From: Scytalidium lignicola
Lineage: Eukaryota; Ascomycota; Leotiomycetes
Length of the DNA stretch: 64,000 bases
Direction: 5' to 3'
Assembly (NCBI GenBank): GCA_002812745.2
Contig: NCSJ02000121.1
Coordinates: 1 to 64,000, forward strand
Shown here: positions 1-12,169 of the stretch, piece after piece
Numbering within the stretch: the first letter of the stretch is position 1
Layout of the letters: each line of letters starts with the position of its first letter
Program-made: the position numbers and the translations under genes
The notes under the pieces: model-generated
What the model was told of the DNA's origin: nothing
Seen by the model: only the letters and a program-made list of their open reading frames with translations
Database searches by the model: none

Positions 1-3000
1 CCCCCGGGGCGTTTGAGTTTCTAAGGATATTGGCATCGACCAACCTTCAAGATGTTCTAAAGGATGAAATGTGATTATTATTTCCTCTAGGGTGTTCTTT
101 TCTTTTTTTTTTTCAGGGTGTGTGAAACCTAATGAAAATCGGGAATCAATCTATCACATAAATGCCGCAACTTCGACCCCCCTCTTGATTGTCTCTTAAC
201 TTAGTGGATTTTACTCTCATGAAGATATAAATACCATCTGTGATCTATCAGCTATCAACTTAAGTGGCGCGGTCAGTCGTGGGGGGATTGAAAAAATCCG
301 GACTAGCTCTTGCCTCATTTTTTAGCTTGTCTTATCTTCGAATACAGTATAGCTCTAGTCGTACAAGAATAATGCATGTTCATGATCTACAATATGTGTA
401 ATCATCTAACCCCCTGTTTTGACCGACAAAGTTGTATGTATCCTTACAAGTTGATGACAAAGTGAGTTATTTATTCCTCTGGATCAATCAACTGATGTAA
501 GGAGAATGTAATCTTGTCCTAGCAATGACAATGATGAGCAGGAAAATACTGTAGAGCACTTAGCGTGGGCATGTCAGGAAAAGGGGGGGGAGAGTTGGCG
601 TGTCTTACTGTACTGTCCTTGTGCAGTTAGGCGATGAGATTGCAGGTTCGAAAAGTACGGAATTTTACTCAATGGCAAATATGTACATACCCTGAAACAA
701 GCCATGGCTGACAACTCATCTATTGCTTTTTGGGTAGCTGGGGTCGAACGGTGCGCCTTGGACTATCGCATCCCAAATNGTTCCTGGCTGAAGCGCAGAA
801 ATGGTGATGCGCTTGGATCAAAGTGGAAGCTGAAAAGTTGGAATCGCTAGTTTTTGGCTGCAGGGCGTTTGGCGCTGGAATGTTCTTCAGGCGTTCTGTG
901 GACGTTCTATGCGTGTTCTACGGGTGTTCCGTGAGTTAGCCCGTACGTAAGATTCCAACAATGGTAGGGATTTGACATGGTGCATCAGTGCGTACTTTCT
1001 GTTGGCTAGGACATTCGATAATGATGTGAGTTCTTTATTGTTTTGTACAAGAGAGGAATCCGTGTGCTGGAGGTGGACCTTGTCAATGGTTCCCTGAGTG
1101 GGATCTTACTGCACTATACTCTGCACCAAGAATTGGGTTGAACTCTACTGTACTGTACCACACCCCAGAACGGTTATGAACTCGAGGCTTTTGAGGCTTT
1201 TGAGGCTTTCAAGGCTTTCTTTCACCTGAGATTTTCTTTTTTTTTTACCATTTCTTTTCCTGGGGCTTATTCAGCGCCCACTGAAGACGCATTGAAGACC
1301 GGAGTTCGCCATGAGATGAGGTTGTACCAATGCTGTCAGCGCCTCTCACACTCTGTTACCTTCAATTGCCTTGAATCCATCCTGTCATTGCCGGTTTCAG
1401 GAGTATCCATTCTTAGCTTGGTCTTGGACCTGTTCTAATCACTGAATTGTACTGTACAGTACAACCGTCTAGCATTCCAGACCCTGCGAAATGTAAGCGT
1501 CCATTATCGTTGCACGCTCTGACGGCCCGAACAGCACACAGGAGATCCACCATCCACCATACTCGATTCAGTTGCTGTTCTCCATTCCCGGTACGGACAT
1601 ACAACTCGCTTGCTTTTTGCGTGCTAAGAAACCAGGACCGTTGTCCGTTTGCGAAGGCACACGAGGATAACGGACCCCGCAGCGCAATCGCCCGTGAAAT
1701 CCGATTAATTTTATGTGGTGGCGCACCAAGGTGACTTGGGGGTTTGGGGTCGATCTCCGGCCCAGCCTTTCTCCCAGGCACCGAGATTCTTCACGGAATA
1801 AGTGGTCGAGGAGGGAAAAGCTGTGCAAAAAGCTGGGTACAATGAAACACTTTGGTTACCAATTCTGCCAGTACAAGTCGGTCAGCTGTGTTCCTCGTCT
1901 CTATACGAGCGACAACGCGTGCGCCAACTATTCCAGGCTGCCGTTTTCGGGCTCTTTCAAAAACCTGGAGTATCGGTGACGGATCACGATGGGATTATTA
2001 CCGCTATGATGAGCATGTTCGATGCGGAACATTCGACCCCAACAGCGGGTAGATCCCTGGCAAAATCGAGCACCCTGGGCCTCCTGTACAGTAATAATAT
2101 CTCCATATGGATCCTGCTATCTGTACCGTGCAGTAGTGGGCTAATTCCTGTGCTGTCCAGTACTGTGTACAGTGCCAGTGGATCATGGTTCTCTTCATCC
2201 TGGGTACTGATGCAGATGGTACAGGGACGGAAGGGACAACAGAAGGCTGAGCTCGTGCTTCATTAGTGGCTAGAACAAGCCCGGAGCATCTCGGTGTAGC
2301 AGGTTTGTCGAAGTACCTGAGCTCGGCACCACGCAAACCTGCAGCAGCTCTTGACACATACACAGAAAGAACTTGGAGAGGTTCCAATTTTTAATAAATT
2401 GTCGATGGGAGTGCAATTGAGGAGTGAGGAGCAACTGCGCCCAAAACTGCAAGGTGGAGCCATCTAGAGTACATCGCACTGCTGTGCACTGCAGTAACTT
2501 ATCGTCTTCTTCCGGTAAGTCCTCGATGTCGCTCTTCTTGCTCACAGTCGATCTTTGTCACAGCGGTCGTTAATCCAATTACTGTACAGTATTATAGGGA
2601 ACAATTGGCCAGCTCCGTGCTGAAAGGCGCCGAGAAAACAGTGTATGGCAGCTCACCTCATTGGCCTGTTTATCGCGCGATTCTGCTGGCTGTTACCAGT
2701 ACTGGAGCTACGGTAGGGATGGTGCGATAAGCAGCAACACGATGGCATCACCTGTCGAACCAGTGCCTTTATTAATTTTATTTTTTGTTTTGGCTGCACC
2801 TTTTGGCCGCTTGTGGCGGAGAAGCGGGAGCAGTTGAGCACGATTGTTGTTGTGGTTGTTGATGGTGAGCAACCAACGATACTGCACAGTAATTATCGTC
2901 TGGCGGTCGGTGCGGCAGAGAGAAGAGAGAGAGAGCCTTGCCGCTGCAGGTGTGTAGCCACCATCCCCCCGTTTGCCCTGTTTGTGCTGCTTGCCCTGAT

Positions 3001-3734
3001 CCGTCCATGCTCCTGTCCCAAGTAGAGTACTGGAGGTTAGAGTAGCGGAGTACTGTACCGTGTACAAAGTCCCTCGATCGGAAGCAGTATAGTGCCTTAG
3101 AATACCACAAAAACATNCCCCCTGNCCCCCCTCCTTCAGTTCGTGGCTTGCTTCTTGTTCTCCCACTAAGCCCGACCAGGGGTGCGATCCTTCGACCTGT
3201 TCGCCAAGACGCACCCTCGGCCGGCTCTCACTAACCCTCTCTCTCTCGCTCTCTCTCTTCCTCACCCTCACCCCCCTTCACCCTCTACGCTCTTTCCTAA
3301 CTAGCTAGCTGCTGCTAATCGACCCCCCCCCCATGGCCTCTCCAATAATGCCCTCGATCTGCCAGGTCTCCTCCACGGCTGNCAGGTCTGTTAGCCTTAA
3401 TAGCCTTGCAGCCCTGGACGGTCGATTGAGGCGGAGGGCTTCATCTTTAATGCTGCTTGAATCCCTCATGCTCACCAAAATAGGTGCTTCTTTCTCCATC
3501 ATTCTCCACTCCTGCACTGCTTTGTTGCAACTTCCACTGCCACCTTACAAGAATTACCGACCCTGTATCTCTCGGTGTCAGAGAAGCATCGGATTATAAT
3601 AGTGGCCAGCTCGCTCGCGCACAGTTGGTATACTATTTCAAGAGTCCCGTACTACGGTCTTTGCTATCTTTACTCCATAATCTCAAAACGTATGTGCCGC
3701 ATGCATCCATCTCAGCCTTCTTTGTCCTGCAGTC
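1..3734. other. gene-poor region, no supported gene
   Basis: No reading frame here has a recognisable domain or an intron chain that joins into a protein. The stretch holds homopolymer runs, a CT/GA microsatellite near 3235-3260, three Ns next to short homopolymers (3117, 3125, 3382) and several copies of a GTAC-centred palindrome. The best copy is an 18-bp perfect palindrome at 1447-1464; others lie at about 2089, 2160, 2580 and 3053. The part next to 3735 probably contains the promoter and leader of the zinc-finger gene. Confidence 0.6.
1447..1464. repeat. 18-bp perfect GTAC palindrome
   Basis: TTGTACTGTACAGTACAA equals its own reverse complement. It is the longest of many related TACTGTACAGTA / TACCGTAC copies found between genes across the window. 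Perfect 12-bp cores TACTGTACAGTA also occur at 2580-2591 and 18832-18843. Its function is unknown; it could be a binding site, a short repeat family or a simple-sequence habit of this genome. Confidence 0.7.
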
Positions 3735-5310
3735 ATGGAGCCTTTTTATATAGACGAAGGCGCTCGAGGCTCACGGCAGTCCAGGTCCAGAACAAACAGC
3801 CATATCTCTGCGGCCGCCAACCAATTTCAAGACCTGAACATTCAGACAACCGCCGCTTCGCTCCCCCTCGAGCAACGAGCACCGCTCTCCGCAAGAGCTA
3901 TATCTTCGGCAGCACCCTCCTCTTACAACTTTTCAGACCCAGATCCTCCATCAGAAACCTCTCCACCAGATTCGGCCACCTACATCACGTCGCCAGCGCC
4001 GCAATCCTTCTCGCCTTTCCCTCTCCTCTCCCAACGTGACTTAGAGGTAGACTGGTCCTTCCTGGCGACTTCGGACGACCAGCCCATCGGTACGCCATTG
4101 CTACGACTAGACTCCGCACCGGCAATTTTTGAAGACAGAACTTTCAATTTGTCACCTTCAGACCAGCCCGAGTCGTCCCAAGCAAACATGAGGTAAGTTG
4201 CGAAGCGCTAACTGCTAGCTCTCCTGCAACTCATCCTGATACTTCTGTCATAGTACTCTCGGGATTCAGAACTACGACGCTCGCTTTGACCTCGGCACTC
4301 GCCAGTCATATACATGGCCACGTAAGAAATTTGTTCCCTAGTCCGGCTTATTGTGAGCGCCGTTGACAAAAATAGAATTTGAGATATCCCATGAATATGT
4401 TCGTCAAGACTTGACTGGAATGGCCTCCGGGTCATTGGCCCCAATGGATGATCCAAGACTTATACCTATCTATGCGCGATCTCTTTCTTCTAGTCCACCT
4501 CGTGGGACGCTCACTCCAGAGCAGAGAGAACTAAAGCGCCAACGCGACCACGCGCGCCGAGACTCCAAGTCTCGTCTCCGGAGAGACAGGTCACCTAGCA
4601 ACCCTTACGCTATTTCCAATCATACCACTCCTGATCTTGTGCCAAAGACTCTCTCGGAGTTCTCAAACGGACTTGCTCCGCCGCCCATCATGTCTCCATC
4701 TCCTATTCTTTCGCAGACTTCTCCGGCCCCCACCTCAGCATATGTGAGCCAGTATTCACCACAGCTGTCTGGGACAGGTCCGGCAGACATTTATGGTCCG
4801 GTTTACGCAGTGTAAGTTTCTGACAACTAGTGTATATCGTTGTGTTCTAACTCTTAAATCAGAACGCCTAATGATTTCGTTCCTACTTATCCAATTTCAT
4901 ACACAAGTGCGGGGCATGACCAAACGCTTCAGACTTTTGCGTAAGTGAAAAGACGGGAACGTTTTCAAGCATAGAATCCTAACAAAATAAATAGCCCTCG
5001 ACCACATTCTCTCTCTTCAGCTTCGGACCAGCCCAACGTTTATCACAACAATTCCGCCTCATTGACGGGATCTCCAGAGCCTGGAGATCATGTACGAGTC
5101 GTCCACAGCCGCCCGAAACCGCAGTGCTGGGAACACGGCTGCAATGGGCGCCAGTTTTCTACGTTTAGCAACCTTCTGCGACATCAGCGCGAGAGGTCTG
5201 GAGTTGCGGCCAAATCTGTCTGCCCCAACTGCGGAGCCGAGTTCACAAGGACTACAGCAAGAAATGGGCACATGGCACACGAGAAGTGCAAACCACGCCG
5301 AAACTCATAG
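3735..5310 (+). CDS. C2H2/C2HC zinc-finger protein
   Basis: Five exons join in frame: 3735-4192, 4254-4321, 4376-4811, 4863-4940 and 4995-5310, giving 451 aa. All introns are GT-AG and 51-61 bp. The N-terminal 370 residues are Ser/Pro-rich and low in complexity, with a basic stretch in exon 3 ([19 protein letters not shown]) that could be a nuclear localisation signal. Two fingers lie at the C-terminus. The first starts at Cys391 (CWEHGC...LLRH) and lacks an obvious second His. The second is a C2HC-like finger, CPNCGAEF...HMAHEKC, at about 423-445. This finger pair is familiar from fungal proteins of unknown role. A nuclear DNA-binding role is an inference. The start is the first ATG of the open frame. 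Confidence 0.85.
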
Positions 5311-8300
5311 AAAAATGAATATATTCAACAAATTCGGGGATGTTCATACATGGGATCACACATCACACATACACGTTCATTTCGGTGTACTACTATCTGG
5401 GTGGAAATATTGGAGTCGGATATAGACCAATTGGGAAGAAGGTTTCCAGGTATCTATGGAAGTGGGTCTGGGTTACTCGGGTTTTNTTTTTTTTTTTTTT
5501 TTGTTTTTGTTTTGGTTTTGGTTGGGGGCCAATTGTACAGAGTCTCATTTTTTTCTTCTTCTCACGATCTTATGATCTTACGACCAAACAACAATCTATA
5601 CCCTTGTTAGCATTATCATTAGCAACGCTAAATAAAGATCACGTCAACCCACTCCACAGGTCATTGCTGTTAAGAGCGAATAGTGCTGTACAAGCCATGG
5701 GTGCCTAGTCAGCAACAAAGAGGGGGGGAATACAGTACACCGAACTGAAACGTAAATCAGCAAAACGGGCAGTGCCAGGCATTGCGGGAACTTGAAAGCC
5801 AGATTGCGGCGATGTGATCTCAATTGACCCAGCTCGCAGCTTGAAAGTTATTGCGTTAATTTGTCGCAATCAAACCATAGCCTCACAAAGCAATATACTT
5901 GACGACTTTACTTCACACACCTTTTGACTCTACAGGCTCTAGTTGGGTGTGCGATGTCGTCTTAAAACTCGCTTGGGTTGAGATTGATTGGTCTGCAGTT
6001 GGAACAACGGATTAAGCATCTCTGCACGCACATAGCCTCATTTTAAAAATAGAAACCGCAACTCCACGCCAAGCCGCTAAGAGCGGTGCGGCGGTGGCTC
6101 ACCGCTTACCTAACTAACCGCGTTGTCCCAATCGTTGGGCCAGTGCTAAAGTCTCTAAGGTCCGAGCACTCAAGAAGCGGGCAACACCCAGCGGCGATCA
6201 TCCAGCCAAGGCAGGGGGAAGTAATTCCAACGGGTACAGTAATGCACGGGTACTGTAAAAAGATGCCCTTGGAGGAAAAAATGACAAAACGCTTTGAATA
6301 TTTAATTTATTACAATCCCCTTTTTGAGGTCACTAATTTTAATATTCTTATATTTGTAAGTATGAACGAGTAAGTTTAATCTTTGTGTAACACGCCTGAT
6401 CCGGTAAACGATCTTAAGAACGCCGCACCTAACGCNAAAAAACTACCTTGGCGCTNAAAAAAAATGAGGTCAGCACTGCCCAGCGCAGAGCCGAAAATAA
6501 ACACTTTACCGTAAATGCCGACCGCAACACCTGAAGCTTTTGCAAGCTAATTAAGCAAGCTGCAACCCTAACGTGCCTGTTTCATGGTTTCTGATATGGC
6601 GCGTGTTTCGTCAGTTCCTTGCTCTGTAACAGAATGTAAGTAGTTACCGTCGGTATCCTGGGGTAATAGATTATCGCGCTTATTACCCAGTTTCCAGTAA
6701 CAAAAGATCTGCTTTGCTGACGACTGACGTGCATTGCCGTCGGAATACAATGTGCCTCAAAGAAAAGGCATAACAAAGGGGGCATACATATCACAACGGG
6801 GTTAATTATGGATCGTTCACACGATCGTCCTTTGAGATACAGTACCAGCTGACATTGATGCTTTTTATGGAAACCAGCTCAATAAAGAAAAGAAAAAGGT
6901 AACACAATCTGTTTGGTGGGTTGCCGTGCCCAGATTCTGTGCTGCCTGCGGGAGGTTTGGGGCTTGGCCGGCTCGTGGTCCGAAACTACCAGTGTGCTGG
7001 ATCTCTTTTACAAGCATCACGCACACGCACACACACATACCTTAGGGCAACTGCATGCAACTGCATTCCCTTCCCGCACTTTTGTTCTGAAAGATACATA
7101 AGTATCCGTACCGTACCGTACCATTTAGTTTAGTACAGTACATATGCACGTTTCGTTGCTTTCTCCCCGCAGAGCTCAGCCTCAATTTCGATGGAGCTTA
7201 TTTTTTGTCGGATGCCTAGGATACGAGAAATGCGACTAGTGCGGCTAGTACGGCTAGTGCGGCAGCTTTCCTACTTATCGCTGCTACAATGGGTTACAAG
7301 ACGCGATATGAGTTCCGTGAATCAGAATGCTTCTCAATCTTAGCCTCGTGGAAAAGGCTGTTGAGGGATTTGGGCCCGATAAGGTGATTGCAGCAGAGTA
7401 TCAATTCCCGTAGCGTGTACTCACAGCACTGTACCTGGAATTATTATTCCCTGCCCGGATTATTTCCGAGCTCTTCACCGTTTTCTACCGCGAATGGAGT
7501 TAGACCTCTCTCCAGATCCATTGTGATTTTCAAAAACAGGAAATTCTTTTGCTTAACGATCGGCTTTATTTATCGTGCTTTTCCACACCGCAATACGCTT
7601 GAGAGAAACCGTTGGATCGGAATCAAAAGATTTTGGTTAGGGACAATTGAATTCTGGAAGCAACCCCATCACACACCGCCTTGAGGGTTTGGCTCTATCA
7701 CTTTTAACGAGCAAGCTTGCTAAAGTATTGTATCATCGTGGCAGATTCATTATCTCAAGGAAAATAAGTATTAAGAAGGAGGGCCATGCGGTAGGTATTG
7801 TAGGTATGAGATAAGTCCTGGTAGGCAACAAGCTGGAGCTACCACTATTATTATTATTTCTTTCTTTCTTTTCCGTTCAAAATTTCAAAATATGTCTGTA
7901 TTTCTTTTCAAATTGTATGATTGGAATCATCTATCTTTTCTTTTATTGTTTCTTGGGCCAGTTACTGTCTTGTTCATATGTCAGGTCACTTGTGTACAAG
8001 TCACGCGAGGTTAGAGAAGGGATAGGGGTCTGAGTCTTAGCCGCTTCTTAGCTGCTAAGTCCCGTCTATAAAGAGGGGAGTTTCCCCTTCTCTGTGACGA
8101 AGTCAGAGATCAATTTGTGTTTATAAGCAGATATAGATTTAGTCTCAGCTCACACCTTATCCGACTGCTGCCTTATTGTTACTTAACTGCGCTCTCCTTG
8201 TGCCTACTGGTCTCTCTTCACGCTGCGCAACTACGGCCCTGACATGATACAATATTTCTGTCATGTTTTAATCTAGTCACGACATGGTTTGCTAACATCA

Positions 8301-9113
8301 AAGACATATTTCTTTAGTGTCAAGCGTCTTTTCTGAGGTGATAAGTCGTCGTGTGCTATGTAAGCCAACGGAGAGTGATGTGTGAGCATTGGAGTAATGC
8401 ACGCAACCACGTTCTTGGTGTATCGTTTTGGGTAGGGATAGGTATCTCAATTGCTACTGGAATGTTTGTACGCTTCATTGGAACTGAAAGTTTTCTCTCT
8501 CTTGGGATGTCAGTTATACTGACACCTTTGGAATTGAGTCCTCTTTCCAAACTGGAAAGCTAGGTCTACTTCAATATTGCCACTAGCAATTAACTCTACA
8601 AGTCAGGGCAGGATATACGGAAATATTCAGAGGCATTTAGAAACGGGAAGACTGATATACTCAGTGCGCAACAATCCCTGAAATATCCTTGGAACTTCTG
8701 ATAGATTTGACTCTTTTTTACTCGACACAATACACAAACACGCATGTAACTTAGGTGACAGCGCCTGTACTCATTTTCTAGATTGGTGAGATATGATATT
8801 AATTTTAAGGCATCTGTGAATCATGGCATAACTATTAATATTTTAGATGTGTCAATTTCTAATGTAAATCTTTATTTTCAATTTCTGAAGTCGTATTGGA
8901 GGAGGCACACAGTCTCGAAGTATTATTGTGCCTCAATTATAAGGCTAAACACACTTTACGCCAGAACAGAGCTAACTTCCCCACTGAAAACGCGTCTCAA
9001 CGCGTCCTGACTTGCACTCATAAAATCCTAAAATCCCAATCCCGCTAACGTTACTATTACCTCCTTTACAACTCGATCACTATATCTAGCACCAGATTTA
9101 ATAGCTATTCAAG
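5311..9113. other. gene-poor region, no supported gene
   Basis: No gene could be supported. The region holds a poly-T run with an N at 5486, AT-rich islands (about 6290-6380 and 8720-8900), a short tandem of a GGCTAGTGC-like unit near 7229-7260, GTAC motifs (about 5733, 6236 and 7108-7140) and two further Ns beside A-runs at 6436 and 6456. The AT-rich islands could be old, mutated transposon DNA, but no terminal repeats or coding remnant were seen. The last 125 bp form the PCNA promoter and leader. Confidence 0.55.
8990..9005. promoter_or_regulatory. two MluI cell-cycle boxes upstream of PCNA
   Basis: ACGCGT occurs twice, at 8990-8995 and 9000-9005, exactly 10 bp (about one helical turn) apart and about 110 bp before the PCNA start. 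ACGCGT is the MCB element bound by the MBF factor in yeasts, where it drives G1/S genes including the PCNA gene POL30. That the same control works here is inference from motif and position. Confidence 0.65.
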
Positions 9114-10121
9114 AGTAAGTTGCCTCTCTATATCAAGCAAATAACTCTCCCTTGCTTAACAGTTTGCTAACATAATAACCAGTGTTAGAAGCACGTCTCG
9201 AGCAGGCCAATCTCCTGAAGAAGGTACGACAATTCTTGCATGGGTCTTCTCTATCTTCTCTAATACTAGTAGGTTGTCGATGCTATCAAAGATCTTGTAC
9301 AAGACTGCAACTTCGATTGCAATGACTCTGGCATTGCCCTTCAGGCCATGGACAACTCCCATGTTGCACTGGTCTCAATGATGCTCAAGGCAGAGGGTTT
9401 CTCTCCATACAGATGCGATCGAAACATTGCCCTTGGTGTCAACCTCACCTCCCTTACAAAGGTTCTCCGGGCTGCACAAAATGAGGACATTCTGACCTTG
9501 AAGGCTGAGGATGCTCCTGATGTGCTCAACCTTGTCTTTGAGAGCAGCGAGAACGATAGAATCAGCGAATATGACTTGAAGCTCATGGATATTGACCAAG
9601 AGCACTTGGGAATCCCCGATACTGAATACGCTGCCACTATCTCCATGCCTTCAGCAGAGTTCCGAAGAATCTGTGTAGATCTTCTGGCTCTTTCAGAGTC
9701 TGGTAGGTGTCTCTACACCGTGTATATTGGAATCCACACTGATCATTGGCTTAGTTTCTATTGAGGCTACCAAGGATGGAGTTAAGTTTTCTTGTGTCGG
9801 TGATATTGGAAATGGTGCCGTCACTCTACGAAGCCACAACAACGTCGAGAAGCCGGAGCTTAACATCGATATCGAACTTACTGAACCAGTTGCGCTAACA
9901 TTTTCCCTGAAATACCTCGTAAACTTCTGCAAGGCGGCTGGCCTTTCTAATACCGTTAAGCTTTGCCTTTCTAATGAGGTTCCTCTTCTCGTAGAATATG
10001 GTCTTTCGGGAAGCAGTTATTTGAGATTCTACCTGGCACCAAAGGCAAGTCGATTGTCACAGAAGCTTTTAAATAGACTACCAAGGCTAACTATTCGTAA
10101 TAGATTGGTGACGAGGAATAA
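9114..10121 (+). CDS. POL30: PCNA, DNA sliding clamp
   Basis: This is the homotrimeric clamp that tethers DNA polymerases and repair factors to DNA in the nucleus. Coding exons are 9114 (one base), 9183-9223, 9273-9702, 9755-10044 and 10104-10121. They total 259 aa, close to the usual 258-261. The start [14 protein letters not shown], the [13 protein letters not shown] region, the [13 protein letters not shown] region and the end [14 protein letters not shown] match the family along the whole length. The ATG is split: A at 9114 is followed by the donor GTAAGT, and TG at 9183-9184 follows the acceptor; a GCTAAC branch site lies at 9166-9171. Without this splice the frame begins GTG TTA GAA and has no ATG before the MDNSHV Met at 9348. 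The last intron (10045-10103) has a GC donor (AAG|GCAAGT) and a normal branch site and AG. Two MluI boxes lie upstream. Confidence 0.95.
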
Positions 10122-10628
10122 ATATGATCATGAAGGAGTAATAAAATTGGGCACGTGTTTCTTACAGCATCTGATGTGCGGCGTGTGGGGTTGGATTTGG
10201 ATCTGATCAATTGCTGCGGCTTATATCAGGGGGCATAAACGTTATGAGATCTTAGTATTACGAGGATTACCTGTAATGAGGAATGAATCTTCTCACACCG
10301 ATTCCTCTCTCTCCATCTTGCTAGTTGATATAACACCTGCGCCTATATTTGCATTTTAGTAGTGGGGTACGGCTTCGGCCTAGTGCGGGGCAAGTCCAAA
10401 AAAATTCCCACCTTACCTTATTCTACCGTTCAAGCCGGGATATCTGACTCAAGATAAGTAAACAATTATCTTTTGTTATTGTACGGCCATGAATATTTTC
10501 TTAGATCCCATCTTGGCGATATTTCGAGTCGCCTACATATGACAGATATTTATTCGGAAACAATTGGTTGATCTCCGTCCATTTTATCAATTTTCAACCC
10601 CACCAAAAGTCTTTGATTTGAGTTCACC
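10122..10628. other. intergenic, PCNA to pyridoxal kinase
   Basis: Holds the 3' end of PCNA and the promoter of the next gene. No further coding sequence or clear element was seen. Confidence 0.5.
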
Positions 10629-11957
10629 ATGTCAACAGACCTTCCTGTCCCGGAGACGAAGGTGCTTGCTGTTGCCAGTCATGTAGGGAAAATTACACTG
10701 CGATCTTAAAGGAAGAGAAAAGAAACTAACTCTGCATTACTCTCAAGGTTGTCTATGGGTGAGTGTTCCACTCTCTTGTTGAAACTCTACGAGAAAGGGA
10801 GCCTTCGATCGACTGAGCAATGGAAAATAGATATGTTGGAAATACCATGGCGGCATTCGTTATGCAATCGCTAGGATGTGAAGTGGCGGCATTGAATACT
10901 GTGATCTTCAATATGTCTCCCATTCCTTCTACCATTAAGTTCAGTAATGCTGATTTCTTTCTGCAAGCAATCACTTGGGATACGGACAAGCGACGGGAAG
11001 ACGCTCTACAGCTGAAGAGATTAGTGAACTTTATAGAGGATTGAAGGAATCTGGGCTTGACGACTTTGATATGATGTTGTCTGGGTATTTACCAGGGGCT
11101 GCATCGGTGGAAGCTATGGGGAAAATGGCACGCGACCTCAAGTCCCAGGCAGCTGTGAAGTTGGGAAACTTCTTCTGGGTCCTTGATCCGGTCATGGGCG
11201 ATAATGGGAGGTTGTACGTTGCTGAGGACGTTGTACCCGCATACAAGAATCTAATCAAGGATGCCGACCTCATACTACCAAACCAGTTTGAGGCTGAGTA
11301 GGTTTTCCCAGCGTGATTGTTTTATCGGACTGTTTGTCTGTCTATCGGGTATTGACAAGTTTTAGAACGCTATCTGGAGTCAAAATCACGGATATGAACA
11401 GTCTAAAGCAGGCGATCGTAAAACTCCATTCGGAATATGGTATTCCTCATATTATAATAACCTCAGTTGTACTACCAAATAACGAAGCTGAGCTGCCGTT
11501 ACTCTCCGTTATTGGCTCGACTATCACATCCACAAAAACTGCTCGCATATTTAAAATACCTGTGCCGGCTATCGATTGCTTCTTTAGCGGTACAGGAGAC
11601 ATGTTTGCAGCCCTGATGCTTGTCCGTCTTCGGGAGGCTGTATGCAATACAAATGGGTTAATAGAGAAAGCCTCCTGGGTTAGTGATGATAAGGTAGAAG
11701 CTACAGAGCTGCCACTTGCCAAAGCAGCAGAGAAGGCTTTGGCTAGTATGCATGAAGTTCTTCGAAAGACTAAGGAGGAAAGGGACAAGGAACTTGCTAA
11801 GTACTTAGCAAGGGTAGGTAGTGCTGCAGATCTAAATGATGTAGAGAGCCAGAAGAAGCTACGACTAGCTAAGTCAAAAGCTGCTGAGGTTAGACTTATT
11901 AGGAACTTGGATTGCTTGAGGCATCCTAAGGTGATATTCAAGGCTGAATATGCATGA
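10629..11957 (+). CDS. pyridoxal kinase, Bud16/Bud17 type
   Basis: Phosphorylates pyridoxal, pyridoxine and pyridoxamine with ATP in vitamin B6 salvage (PfkB/ribokinase superfamily, cytosolic). Exons are 10629-10682, 10748-10758, 10831-10914, 10968-11297 and 11366-11957, giving 356 aa. Family marks are ASHVVYGYVGNT at the N-terminus, the LDPVMGDNGRLYV block, LPNQFEAE and the catalytic FFSGTGDMFAAL anion-hole motif. Exon 2 is only 11 nt. The donor at 10915 (GTCTCC) is weak. It was chosen because it alone joins the conserved NTV.F segment to NHLGYGQ in frame, at the cost of about one extra residue against relatives, so that junction is the least certain point. The C-terminal tail is highly charged, as is common in filamentous fungal members. 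Confidence 0.88.
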
Positions 11958-12169
11958 GAATTAAACCTGTTTTACGCATCATTGAGCTCGAATCGTACTC
12001 CAATTAGACCTAGACATAGAAATCCGTTGCAATTAACTAAAAGAACAAGCATTAAAGCTCTCTCTTGTTCTATTCGCTTGGTCAAGATCGCTGTCTACTG
12101 ACATCTTAAAATATCATAAATTCATACAGCGTATCATCATCTCTAGTTCTTTCCTAGCAATNCCCCCAT

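Noticed and set aside
1413..2545. Overlapping open frames on both strands upstream of the zinc-finger gene
   Set aside because: They overlap each other, lack any domain and do not join through plausible introns; GC-rich low-complexity DNA gives such frames by chance.
6086..7133. Open frames of 60-95 codons in the 6-7 kb region
   Set aside because: No recognisable motif, no supporting splice pattern, and the sequence looks like mutated non-coding DNA.
8351..8563. A 70-codon frame with a hydrophobic stretch (FWVGIGISIATGMFV)
   Set aside because: An equally long frame lies on the opposite strand. There is no promoter, intron or homology clue, so coding cannot be supported.
9182..9184. GTG as a non-ATG start of PCNA
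   Set aside because: The GTG lies across a good AG acceptor with a branch site and a GTAAGT donor upstream; splicing gives a normal ATG, so a non-AUG start is not needed.
10045..10206. Reading through the last PCNA intron to a longer C-terminus
   Set aside because: The extra tail has no similarity to PCNA, whereas the GC-AG splice restores the conserved IGDEE end.
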